Origin: Turicibacter sp.
GTDB taxonomy: Bacteria > Bacillota > Bacilli > MOL361 > Turicibacteraceae
Direction of reading: 5' to 3'
Assembly: GCA_030531025.1 (NCBI GenBank)
Contig: JAUMTV010000046.1
Location: 1-24,980, forward strand
Length of the DNA: 24,980 nt
The translations under genes and the position numbers were made by a program. This document shows positions 1-6,036 of the stretch, in pieces. The notes below the pieces were generated by a model. It was given only the letters and a program-made list of their open reading frames with translations, was not told where the DNA came from and did not search any database. How positions within the stretch are numbered: the first letter of the stretch is position 1; every line of letters begins with the position of its first letter.

Positions 1-407
1 ATTTAAAAATCAAAGAAAAAGTATCACCAAATTTTGAAAAAGGGTACGTTCCCACCTATAAATATAGAATCACCTTGCATGGTTCAGATGAGAGCATCGG
101 AACCATTAATATGCGTGTTGGAATGAATGATAATTTATATTATGTTGGTAATATTGGCTATGGAATTGATGAGCCATTTCGTGGAAACCATTATGCTGCC
201 AGAGCATGTAACATCATAAAAGATGTTGCAGTTGCGCATGATATGAATAAAGTTATTATTACTTGTAACCCTGATAATCTTCCTTCTCGTAGAACGTGTG
301 AAAAAGTGGGACTAACTCTTTTAGAGATAGTAGATATACCACCTCATATCAACTTATATCAAATAGGTGAAAGACAAAAGTGTATCTACGAATGGGACTT
401 AGCTTAA
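1..407 (+). CDS. GNAT-family N-acetyltransferase, 5' end outside window
   Basis: The reading frame is open from the first bases of the window, so the start codon lies upstream and only about the last 135 residues are seen. The visible part carries GNAT hallmarks: a beta-strand region (SIGTINMRVG), then the acetyl-CoA-binding loop of motif A in the form RGNHYAARA, and motif B with the pattern ITCNPDNLPSRRTCEKVGL, in which an asparagine and a helix before the KVGL strand are typical. Such enzymes move an acetyl group from acetyl-CoA to an amine in the cytoplasm; the substrate cannot be told. A TTG at 75 is in frame but lies inside the domain and is not a believable start. A strong terminator follows directly. 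The gene seems unrelated to the defence genes further right. Confidence 0.8.
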   Translation, partial: LKIKEKVSPNFEKGYVPTYKYRITLHGSDESIGTINMRVGMNDNLYYVGNIGYGIDEPFRGNHYAARACNIIKDVAVAHDMNKVIITCNPDNLPSRRTCEKVGLTLLEIVDIPPHINLYQIGERQKCIYEWDLA

Positions 408-424
408 CATTTTAATAACTTGAG

Positions 425-470
425 AACATAAAAATAGGCTATCTTTTAATAGATAGCCTATTTTTATGTT
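425..470 (+). terminator. Rho-independent terminator after the acetyltransferase gene
   Basis: The arms 425-444 and 451-470 form a perfect 20-bp stem around a 6-nt loop. The stem holds A-rich and U-rich flanks, so it can terminate in both directions. Confidence 0.85.
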
Positions 471-494
471 AAATTTTCAACAAAATTATCTAAC

Positions 495-700
495 AGAGCT
501 ACAAACAATAGGAAAACCAACATGGCATGTGCGGTGTTGGTATCCTTGATCAGTTGAAACAAGGGTTTGAAAAGCATTTAAACTAATCAGCATTATCCCG
601 CTACAAGAAAAAATTTAATTACATTTCCCCTAAATATCACTCCACCTGTGCCTCTATCCTACGGATAGTTTGGTCAGGTGGATGTGCTATTTAGGTTCAT
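495..700 (+). ncRNA. Structured RNA-like element, copy 1
   Basis: Copy 1 shows the shared architecture: the lead GGAAAACC, hairpin P2 with arms 516-523 and 534-541, the joiner TATCC, a linker with AAAAGCA, the P1 strand TCCCGCTACAA at 596-606, and a long hairpin P3. P3 pairs 629-636 with 688-695, 638-640 with 684-686 and 641-648 with 675-682, and holds a small apical hairpin (654-659 with 663-668, loop UAC). The P1 strand 596-604 can pair with 927-935 (GTAGCGGGA), which would extend the element to about 935. The family is not one I recognise. The plus orientation is favoured because P2 needs G-U pairs in this sense. Confidence 0.5.
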
Positions 701-777
701 TTATTAATTATAAGCGTCCTACTACAGCAGAATTAGTCTTTACTCAATCATAGAAAAAAGAGCCTATAACTAAAATC

Positions 778-849
778 AACGCCATTAAAAAACGTCACCG
801 TACGCCTACGATGTACGGCGTGTGGGTGCCATTTTTAAGGCGTTTTTTT
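778..849 (+). terminator. Large nested hairpin with T run (terminator-like)
   Basis: The outer arms 778-783 plus 785-791 pair with 832-838 plus 839-844, with one bulged A. An inner stem pairs 798-803 with 813-818. A run of T follows the 3' arm. This has the form of an intrinsic terminator, but it is large and its inner part (GTGTGGGTGCCAT) resembles the P2 hairpin of copy 3 nearby in the window, so it may also be a diverged relative of that element. Confidence 0.6.
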
Positions 850-1046
850 GTTAGGAGAGGGAGATACTTATTATACAAGATGCACGTGTTTCTTGATGGA
901 ATACTCTATCTATCAAAGTTCATTAAGTAGCGGGAAATATCCACGTATAAAACTAGGACTAGAAAAGTTAAACGGTATTTTTTGCATATTGTGTCAGGAT
1001 ATTCAATAGGCAACGATAGAACAGTTGCTGTTAATTTATCAAAATA

Positions 1047-1077
1047 ACCTAGCTAATGACAGCTAGGCTTTTTCTTT
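1047..1077 (+). terminator. Rho-independent terminator, plus strand
   Basis: The sequence CCTAGCT is followed by a 6-nt loop, then AGCTAGG and a T-rich tail. There is no coding gene just upstream, so it should end an RNA transcribed from the 500-1040 region. Confidence 0.75.
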
Positions 1078-1090
1078 CAGTTTTCAGACA

Positions 1091-1125
1091 TAAAAAAAGA
1101 AGAACAGTTGACTAGGCTGTTCTTC
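1091..1125 (-). terminator. Rho-independent terminator, minus strand
   Basis: The arms 1099-1107 and 1117-1125 form a perfect 9-bp stem. Read on the minus strand it is followed by seven T. It implies a leftward transcript that starts somewhere right of 1125. Confidence 0.7.
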
Positions 1126-1200
1126 AACAAACAAAACAAACAAACTAACTAAAAGAGAAATAACAATAAGAGTTATAACTTTTTAATTCGTTACATAAAT
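1091..1200 (-). ncRNA. Possible small RNA ending at the minus-strand terminator
   Basis: On the minus strand an extended -10 of the form TGaTATACT lies near 1207-1215, and the terminator above ends about 110 nt downstream. Between them there is no open reading frame with a ribosome site; the only ATG is followed at once by a stop. I see no convincing -35 hexamer. The call is tentative and rests only on the promoter-like and terminator pair. Confidence 0.25.
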
Positions 1201-1245
1201 AGTATATCACAATTCATTCGTAGTTACTATATAAAATTATATAAT

Positions 1246-1493
1246 TAGCGGGAAACCTCTCCTTATAAACAATAGGAAAACCAACGCGGCATAAATGCGG
1301 TGTTGGTATCCATCATCTTTTGAGAAAGAATCAAAAAAGCACTAAGAATAAGCATAAACTATCCCGCTACAAGAAAGTATCTGACTCCATTTCCCCTAAA
1401 TATCAATCCACCTGCGCCACATCGTGCCGATATTTTGATCGAGTAGATTGATATTTAGTTACATCTTAGACGTAGACAGCTTATTGTAGCGGG
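1246..1493 (+). ncRNA. Structured RNA-like element, copy 2 (best-formed copy)
   Basis: P1 pairs TAGCGGGA (1246-1253) with TCCCGCTA (1362-1369). Inside it lies GGAAAACC, then P2 (1280-1287 with 1300-1307) and TATCC. After P1 come CAAG and P3, a perfect 13-bp stem (1396-1408 with 1446-1458) holding an apical hairpin (1421-1424 with 1428-1431, loop UGC). The 3' strand of P1 has a second, competing partner: 1363-1372 pairs perfectly over 10 bp with TTGTAGCGGG at 1484-1493. The sequence is similar to copy 1 in joiners and linkers, while paired positions differ. Its function and family are not known to me. Confidence 0.5.
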
Positions 1494-1500
1494 GCTTATT

Positions 1501-1542
1501 TATAGAATAATATTTAACTAATGATAGGTCAGTTATTCTATA
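1501..1542. repeat. 10-bp inverted repeat after copy 2
   Basis: TATAGAATAA at 1501-1510 and TTATTCTATA at 1533-1542 are exact inverse complements. There is no U tail, so I do not call it a terminator. Confidence 0.45.
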
Positions 1543-1597
1543 ATATCAGATGATCAACGATGTATAGGATTAAATGGTTATAAATGGAATGAAAATT

Positions 1598-1606
1598 TGA
1601 TATAAT
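1598..1606 (+). promoter_or_regulatory. Extended -10 promoter of the 55-aa gene
   Basis: TGaTATAAT stands about 33 nt before the start codon of the 55-aa gene. A -35 at the right distance is weak (TTATAA near 1578-1583), which is usual for extended -10 promoters. Confidence 0.5.
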
Positions 1607-1639
1607 CAATATTAGCATTAATTAAGGAGTGTGGGGAGT

Positions 1640-1807
1640 ATGGCTGATAAGATACTTATAATATTTACAACCATGTGTTCATTGTTCGCGCTATATTCAT
1701 ATTTTCAAGAATATAAAGAGGATCCTAAAAAGAAGAAACGATTTAGATTTATTTCAGGATGTACAGTGCTTATTGTCATAATAAATAGTATTCTTTTTAT
1801 TATGTGA
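1640..1807 (+). CDS. Small two-TM membrane protein, 55 aa
   Basis: This short gene has a clear ribosome site (AAGGAG, 1624-1629) with a further GGGGAG nearer the ATG. The protein has two hydrophobic segments, about residues 4-20 (LIIFTTMCSLFALYSYF) and 38-55 (ISGCTVLIVIINSILFIM), separated by a charged loop with the run KKKKR. The positive loop between two membrane helices suggests a hairpin with the loop in the cytoplasm. I do not recognise the family. The last codon and stop lie at the edge of the IS30 element: before insertion the frame would have ended ATG TAA, and now it ends ATG TGA, so the protein is unchanged. Confidence 0.55.
   Translation: MADKILIIFTTMCSLFALYSYFQEYKEDPKKKKRFRFISGCTVLIVIINSILFIM
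1802..1805. repeat. Target-site duplication ATGT, left of IS30 element
   Basis: ATGT lies directly outside the left terminal repeat and is repeated at 2863-2866 directly outside the right one. A 4-bp duplication falls in the range known for the IS30 family. Confidence 0.6.
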
Positions 1808-2862
1808 CGAATTGTCAATACAAATGCGACACTTGCTCATGAAATAGTTCGAATGAAGTTTTCCAACCTAAACATTTTCGTGGTCGATGATTAATGAGGC
1901 AGAGTGCCTCATTAATCTCTTCGTCACTGACTCGTGCTAAATCTGTCTTCTTCAAGAAATTTTCTCGAAGAAGACCATTGGCATTTTCATTACTTCCTAT
2001 GCACCAAGAGGAATAAGCATCTGCGAAGTAAACGGGAACTTTCAAGTCGGCTTCTATTTTGGAATAACAAGCAAACTCTTTTCCTCGATCAACGGTATAA
2101 GTTTTAAAGGTGTCTTTAGGGAAATGTTCATATAACTCATGAATTGCTCGGTACATTTCTGTTGCTGAGCGATTTTCTATTTTCACGGCCACATAAAAAC
2201 GTGTTTGACGTTCAACAAAGGTCGCTAAACACCCTTTACTCTTCCCACGACTCGAAACAACTGTATCTAATTCCCAGTGTCCAAATATTTCACGATTTTT
2301 GACTTCTTTGGGACGTTGATGAATTGATGTTCCAATGTTAAATCGTCCTCGTGTTTCTCGTGGTTTTCGGCGTTTTCCCTTTTGTCTTAAACAACTTAAA
2401 TCTCCTAACAAAATCGTTCCGTCATAAATCCAACGATAAATGGTTTTAAATGAAATAACGTCCTTTAAAACCGTATTAGAGATTTGTTCAGGCGACCAAG
2501 TTAGCTTTAAATAGTGTTGAATCATTTGAATGACTTCTTCTGATTTCTTCTCTGAACGATGACAACCTAAGCGACGTTGCTCGGCTAATTCATCTGCTAA
2601 CTCTGCTTGATACGTCTTTTGAGTATTTCGTTTTAGTTCACGAGCAATGGTTGAATGATGACGATTTAATTGCCCTGCAATTTGTCTCGTTGAATAGCCC
2701 ATTTTTGAAAGAATTTCTATACGTGTACGCTCAAATGTGTTAAGATGGTGATAACTCATAAATAGATCTCCTTGTTAAGAATTTGGTGTGGTAACTTCAT
2801 TCTATAACAAAGATCCTATTTATGAGTTTTTTTATGTGTCGCACTTAATATTACAATCTGTC
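1806..2862 (-). mobile_element. IS30-family insertion sequence, intact, 1057 bp
   Basis: Imperfect 27-bp terminal inverted repeats frame the element: 1806-1832 and 2836-2862 match at 19 of 27 positions and share the inner block TGCGACAC. The element holds one full transposase gene on the minus strand and is flanked by ATGT on both sides. All parts needed for movement look intact, so it may still be active and the insertion may be recent. Confidence 0.85.
1815..2759 (-). CDS. IS30-family transposase
   Basis: This is a 314-aa DDE transposase that cuts and joins the ends of its own element. The N-terminus (residues about 5-45) is a helix-turn-helix region with the pattern RTRIEILSKMGYSTRQIA and HHSTIARELKRN, typical of IS30. 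The catalytic triad fits D165 (in HWELDTVV), D224 (in YTVDRGKEF) and E258 (in SNENANGLLR). The length is in the family range and no stop or frameshift breaks it. It starts at ATG and fills nearly the whole element. Confidence 0.93.
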   Translation of the reverse strand: MSYHHLNTFERTRIEILSKMGYSTRQIAGQLNRHHSTIARELKRNTQKTYQAELADELAEQRRLGCHRSEKKSEEVIQMIQHYLKLTWSPEQISNTVLKDVISFKTIYRWIYDGTILLGDLSCLRQKGKRRKPRETRGRFNIGTSIHQRPKEVKNREIFGHWELDTVVSSRGKSKGCLATFVERQTRFYVAVKIENRSATEMYRAIHELYEHFPKDTFKTYTVDRGKEFACYSKIEADLKVPVYFADAYSSWCIGSNENANGLLRENFLKKTDLARVSDEEINEALCLINHRPRKCLGWKTSFELFHEQVSHLY

Positions 2863-3124
2863 ATGTAAAAATCAATTCACTCATCCCATTTACTATTGTA
2901 GTTTCTAATTTTTTATAGGGGCATCCGATTGTAGATAGTTGTGAGTGAATAGCACCGCGTTTGCTACTAGGAACGTTTAGTTTTTGCATAATCTCAAGGA
3001 CTAAATCAGAGAATTTATCTTCCTTTTCTTCGTGATTAATTTGGAAACCAGCTAATTGTGATAATAAATTTTTATCATTGTACCTAATCAACATATCAAC
3101 GACGCAATCTGCTAATAGTTCCAT
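2861..3124 (-). CDS. Hypothetical 87-aa protein
   Basis: I do not recognise this protein. It is mostly helical in character, with a charged middle (HEEKEDKFSD) and a C-terminal block GCPYKKLE. The ATG is the first start in the frame, since an in-frame TAA lies two codons upstream; a ribosome-site-like AAAGG directly touches it, which is too close to be ideal. It may therefore be the surviving 3' part of a longer gene. The stop codon TGA is supplied by the end of the IS30 element; the uninterrupted sequence would have given TAA at the same codon. Confidence 0.4.
   Translation of the reverse strand: MELLADCVVDMLIRYNDKNLLSQLAGFQINHEEKEDKFSDLVLEIMQKLNVPSSKRGAIHSQLSTIGCPYKKLETTIVNGMSELIFT
2863..2866. 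repeat. Target-site duplication ATGT, right of IS30 element
   Basis: Matches 1802-1805 exactly and touches the right terminal repeat. Confidence 0.6.
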
Positions 3125-3431
3125 CCTTTAAGCTGTCCACTTAATTTTTGACTGAGAGTGTTCTTCATTCTGTTTTAATCAGGCTCCCTTTAAGTCTATT
3201 CTTATTCTCTTCTTATTTATAAATAATTCTTATCTTAACATATAATGATTAATTTGTGGTACAAAAGAAAAATATCTTATTTAAAGATATCTTCACAAAA
3301 AAATGGCGCTTGACTTCATTAAACTAAGAAATTAGCTCTAATAAGTGGAATTAAAATGTCTGAAATTATATAATATTGTTTAATCGTGGCAGTATATAAT
3401 AAAGAATTAATAAATTGAGTGGGGATGATAG
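3125..3431. other. Intergenic region between the 87-aa gene and the nuclease stub
   Basis: About 300 bp of AT-rich sequence without a gene. A TATAAT at 3395-3400 could be the -10 of the rightward transcription unit that includes the stub at 3432 and the methyltransferase gene; I see no convincing -35. Confidence 0.4.
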
Positions 3432-3551
3432 TTGAGTAAAGTAGCTAAGTTTGAAGAAGAGTATCCGTCATTAGATTCTTATTGGCGATCGATTATTTTA
3501 TTTGGGAGAAATAGTGCCTCTATGCTAGAGTTGCCACCTCAATTGATTTAA
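3432..3551 (+). pseudogene. N-terminal stub of an HNH-endonuclease-family gene
   Basis: A 39-codon frame starts at TTG with GTGGGGATG as a possible ribosome site. Residues 5-30, containing YPSLDSYWRSIILFGRNSAS, look like the N-terminus of a family annotated as HNH endonucleases, in which a segment like YKFALAKSL should follow. Here the match stops abruptly and the frame ends after nine unrelated residues. I read this as a gene whose body was deleted. The family assignment is from memory of related proteins and was not tested. The next gene, a methyltransferase, may have been its operon partner. Confidence 0.4.
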
Positions 3552-3586
3552 CACCATGGTTAAATGGGAAAGTTAGGAGAAGAAGA

Positions 3587-4177
3587 ATGACTAAAACATT
3601 AGAGTATTATAATCAGTGTGCACAAGTCTACAATGAAACGACATTAAATATAGAATTTGAAAAAAAGCGTGAGTTCTTATTAAAATATCTTAAACCCAAA
3701 GCACATATTCTAGATTTAGGTTGTGGATCGGGAAGAGATAGTAAAGCTTTTCTTCAACAAGGTTATGAAGTAACTGCTATGGATGGCTCACAAGTATTAT
3801 GCAAAATTGCAAGTGAAAATATTGGGCGAGAAGTGAGATGTCAACTTTTTCATGAACTAGCCGATATTGAGACATATGAGGGTGTATGGGCCTGTGCCTC
3901 GTTATTACATTTACCAACTGTTGAGCTAAAAGAAACCTTAAAAAAAGTAGCAAGAGCTTTAAAGAACGACGGCTATTTTTATGCCTCATTTAAATATGGT
4001 GAATTTGAAGGATATCGTGAAGGACGATTCTTTAATGACTTTACTGAAGATTCATTTACAAGTTTATTAACGGAGATTCCTAACTTAACCATTATAGAAA
4101 CGGAAGTCACAACAGACGTTATTCCAGGACGAGAAAACGTCAGCTGGTTAAATATCATTATGAAAAAAAGTATTTAG
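3587..4177 (+). CDS. Class I SAM-dependent methyltransferase
   Basis: The 196-aa protein has the Rossmann-type SAM-binding motif I at residues 41-50 (ILDLGCGSGR), an acidic residue at the end of strand 2 (AMDGS, near 65) for the ribose hydroxyls, and the motif IV region ACASLLHLP near 110. The fold and length match small free-standing methyltransferases of the TehB/UbiE-like superfamily that act on small molecules or proteins; no DNA target-recognition domain or DPPY-type motif is present, so it is unlikely to be a DNA modification enzyme. The start ATG follows AGGAGA at a good distance. It is followed by a perfect terminator. Confidence 0.8.
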   Translation: MTKTLEYYNQCAQVYNETTLNIEFEKKREFLLKYLKPKAHILDLGCGSGRDSKAFLQQGYEVTAMDGSQVLCKIASENIGREVRCQLFHELADIETYEGVWACASLLHLPTVELKETLKKVARALKNDGYFYASFKYGEFEGYREGRFFNDFTEDSFTSLLTEIPNLTIIETEVTTDVIPGRENVSWLNIIMKKSI

Positions 4178-4183
4178 ATTTAA

Positions 4184-4228
4184 AAAATACCCGATATACT
4201 AGCCAATAGTATATCGGGTATTTTCATT
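4184..4228. terminator. Bidirectional terminator between convergent genes
   Basis: Arms 4184-4200 and 4208-4224 make a perfect 17-bp stem with a 7-nt loop, and T runs occur on both sides depending on the strand read. It ends the methyltransferase gene and also lies just past the stop of the minus-strand pseudogene. Confidence 0.85.
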
Positions 4229-4628
4229 CAGATAAAAGTTTATCTAGTATTAGATTAACTATTTCTAACTCCTTTTCGTAGCATAAGTCTATTAAACAAT
4301 TCTCATAAACATGAGATTTAAATAGTAAATCATACTTTTAAAAACAGACTGAGAAACATAAAACAAATATAAAAATCGAAAGTAGGAACATTGATTTAGT
4401 ATTTAAAAAAGCGTAGATCCCAGAAATAATAGATATGTAAATTGTAAATAACATGGTCTCCCTTATATCATTTAATGGGAGAATTACTTTTTCTAATTCA
4501 CATTTTCGTTTATACAATGTAGTAATCAAGTCTAGACCCTCTTCTTTACAATAATCATTGAGGGATTCAATTTCATATATTTCATTTAAGCAAGAGGATT
4601 CATCGTAGCAGGACAGGATGTTTAATAC
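4224..4628 (-). pseudogene. Decayed membrane-protein gene with internal stop and lost 5' end
   Basis: One minus-strand frame runs from 4628 down to a TGA at 4224-4226 and is broken only by a TAA at 4338-4340. The part before the break is acidic and helical (SLNDYCKEEGLDL) and then has hydrophobic segments (TMLFTIYISIISGIYAF and FLLSIFIFVLCFSVCF), predicting two membrane helices. The part after the break (KSHVYENCLIDLCYEKELE) again looks coding. No plausible ATG start exists upstream before a TAG at 4629-4631, so the 5' end seems lost. The family is not recognised. Confidence 0.45.
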
Positions 4629-4657
4629 CTAGTGTTCCTCTTGATACAAAGGGGCAT

Positions 4658-4703
4658 GAAGCCGCTAACGGTTGCTGGGAAGCCTAGCAACGATTAGCGC
4701 TTC
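4658..4703 (+). repeat. Long hairpin at the 5' side of structured element copy 3
   Basis: Arms 4658-4676 and 4686-4703 pair as GAAG/CTTC, CGCTAA/TTAGCG and GTTGCT/AGCAAC, with one bulged C and a 2-nt internal loop, around loop GGGAAGCCT. I found no clear counterpart in copies 1 and 2, so it may be an added stem or a neighbouring structure. Confidence 0.55.
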
Positions 4704-4764
4704 ATGATCAATAATTAATATTGATAAAAATCGATGCTCTTCAAAAAAAAACACGCATTCTTCT

Positions 4765-4982
4765 AAGTGAGAAAAAGAATTACAAGCGATAAGAAAACTC
4801 ACACCGCACTCGTTCCGTGTGGGTATCCATGGTTTTTTGGGAATGAATTGAAAAAGCAATTTGACTAATCACGGGTCTCCCACTTCAAGAAGCAATTGTT
4901 ATTCAACGCTAATCCTTGTAATTAAAATGTGACCTTGTTACTTACCTTGACTACTTACGTAGGGAGGGAGCAGTAACAAGTC
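4765..4982 (+). ncRNA. Structured RNA-like element, copy 3 (diverged)
   Basis: P1 pairs 4765-4772 with 4878-4885 with one mismatch. P2 pairs ACTCACAC (4797-4804) with GTGTGGGT (4817-4824), where copies 1 and 2 have ACCAAC- arms, so several paired positions changed together. The flanks GAAAAC and TATCCAT are kept. P3 pairs 4934-4942 with 4972-4980 and holds an apical hairpin (4951-4954 with 4959-4962). The linker AAAAGCAATTTGACTAATCA matches copy 1 closely. The same layout with different stem sequences argues for selection on structure. Confidence 0.5.
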
Positions 4983-5253
4983 TCTTTGTTTATTTAATGG
5001 AGATGGATTCAGAGTATCGAAAAAAGGGTGGAATTAATAGTGATGGTATATTTGTTTGAAAATGTAATATTTCATATAAATAAAGAGAAGATATCGCTAT
5101 CTTTAAAAACATAATGAACGATTCGAAGAAATTGAATATTATCAAAATTTTTGAGATCTAGTATGAAGTATGTTAACATACTTAGAGGGCTCGTTATATG
5201 GTTTATCGCTATATGATTGAATTATTATATTATTATTTGATGAGGGATGAAGT
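4983..5253. other. Intergenic region before the 203-aa gene
   Basis: AT-rich region of about 270 bp without a convincing gene. It contains a perfect 18-bp palindrome at 5166-5183, listed separately. Confidence 0.45.
5166..5183. promoter_or_regulatory. Perfect 18-bp palindrome, possible operator
   Basis: AAGTATGTTAACATACTT is its own reverse complement and lies 70 bp before the 203-aa gene. A palindrome of this size is a typical binding site for a dimeric helix-turn-helix regulator. No regulator gene is visible next to it. Confidence 0.4.
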
Positions 5254-5865
5254 ATGGAAAAGTATAGTTGGAGACTTAAAGGTGGAAAATTTACAGACGA
5301 TTATATAAGTGAACATCAGGTATGGAACTTATTTAATAACTTTTTTTCATCAAAATCCGCAAAAAATACGGCATATAAATTTATTTTTATGAAGTCATTA
5401 GTGGCTATTGTTTCAGAATTTGAAGTAAATCAAACAATTAAATATAATGATGTATTTAAGATGTTTACTGAAATTTATTGGGATTTATATATAGAACGCA
5501 ATCTTCGACAATCTAGAAAGTCACAGAAGAGTATTGCGGAGAAAATCTTTGATAGATATCACATAGAGGATAGCCAATGTGGAAGTTTTTCTAATTTGCG
5601 TTTTGAGATCAGAGAAAAGTTAATAACAGAGATTGAATTAGAATGTAAGAAGAACGTTATAGGTGCGGTATATGGAGATTTTGAGGGATATATTTATTCT
5701 TTTTCAAATGATGAGTCTAAGATTGATTTAAATCAAATATTTTTTGATTTTATTAGAAAGTACAAAAGTATTATCCTTAAGCTAAATTATTTAGAGTGGA
5801 TCAAGTATATGGAGAATGTTAACGATACAGTTAATATTAATGAATTTTATTATCTAGCTGATTAG
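5254..5865 (+). CDS. 203-aa protein resembling the N-terminal domain of HNH-endonuclease-family proteins
   Basis: The start ATG follows GAGGGATGA at a good distance. The segments SKSAKNTAYKFIFMKSLVAI (about 33-52) and YNDVFKMFTEIYWDLYIERN (about 64-83) resemble the conserved helical N-terminal region of proteins annotated as HNH endonucleases, and the last part (LKLNYLEWIKYMENVN) fits the end of that region. The Cys/His-rich HNH nuclease domain that would normally follow is absent, both in the protein and in the bases after its stop. It could be a truncated nuclease or a naturally nuclease-free partner or regulator. It sits directly before dndC, the place often taken by dndB, but lacks the DGQHR motif of DndB. 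The family link is from memory. Confidence 0.5.
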   Translation: MEKYSWRLKGGKFTDDYISEHQVWNLFNNFFSSKSAKNTAYKFIFMKSLVAIVSEFEVNQTIKYNDVFKMFTEIYWDLYIERNLRQSRKSQKSIAEKIFDRYHIEDSQCGSFSNLRFEIREKLITEIELECKKNVIGAVYGDFEGYIYSFSNDESKIDLNQIFFDFIRKYKSIILKLNYLEWIKYMENVNDTVNINEFYYLAD

Positions 5866-5910
5866 TGATATAGAATAGACTATTTATTAATTCAAAAAAT
5901 GAACGTTTGT

Positions 5911-5939
5911 TTGAACTGGTTCGTGAGATATGATATTAT
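5911..5939 (+). promoter_or_regulatory. Promoter of the dnd operon
   Basis: TTGAAC at 5911-5916, a 17-bp spacer and TATTAT at 5934-5939 preceded by TG form a good sigma-A promoter with an extended -10. Transcription should start near 5946, about 90 nt before dndC. Confidence 0.65.
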
Positions 5940-5941
5940 GA

Positions 5942-5972
5942 AAATAATTATAATATAATTTTATAATTATTT
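5942..5972. promoter_or_regulatory. 11-bp inverted repeat at the dnd transcription start (possible operator)
   Basis: AAATAATTATA (5942-5952) and TATAATTATTT (5962-5972) are exact inverse complements separated by 9 nt. The repeat begins three bases past the -10 and covers the expected start of transcription, the usual place for a repressor site. Confidence 0.45.
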
Positions 5973-6036
5973 ATTGTAGATTTTTGTGATAAGATAATAT
6001 GATGAATATTTGTTTTGAGACAAATGAGGTGAAGTT

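Larger units (their letters stand above)
471..1639. other. 1.17-kb region without protein genes, rich in structured hairpins
   Basis: I see no believable coding region here. It contains two copies of a repeated structured element, a large nested hairpin followed by a T run (778-849), a plus-strand terminator (1047-1076) and a minus-strand terminator (1092-1125). It has more GC-rich hairpin segments than the AT-rich surroundings. The density of ordered stems suggests small RNA genes rather than empty spacer. Confidence 0.6.

Noticed and set aside
1136..1160. ACAAA/CAAAC repeats as the start of a CRISPR array
   Set aside because: The units are only a few bases long, without spacers and without cas genes nearby.
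495..1493. Element copies as tRNA genes or known riboswitches
   Set aside because: No T-loop GTTCGAATC, no acceptor stem with CCA and no riboswitch core I know are present, and no gene follows copies 1 and 3 closely.
4665..4859. 64-residue minus-strand frame inside element copy 3
   Set aside because: It lies wholly within the structured element, has no ribosome site, and the matching region of copies 1 and 2 has stops in the same frame.
4999..5061. Short frame MEMDSEYRKKGG before the 203-aa gene
   Set aside because: It is only 20 codons long, without a ribosome site or any pattern.
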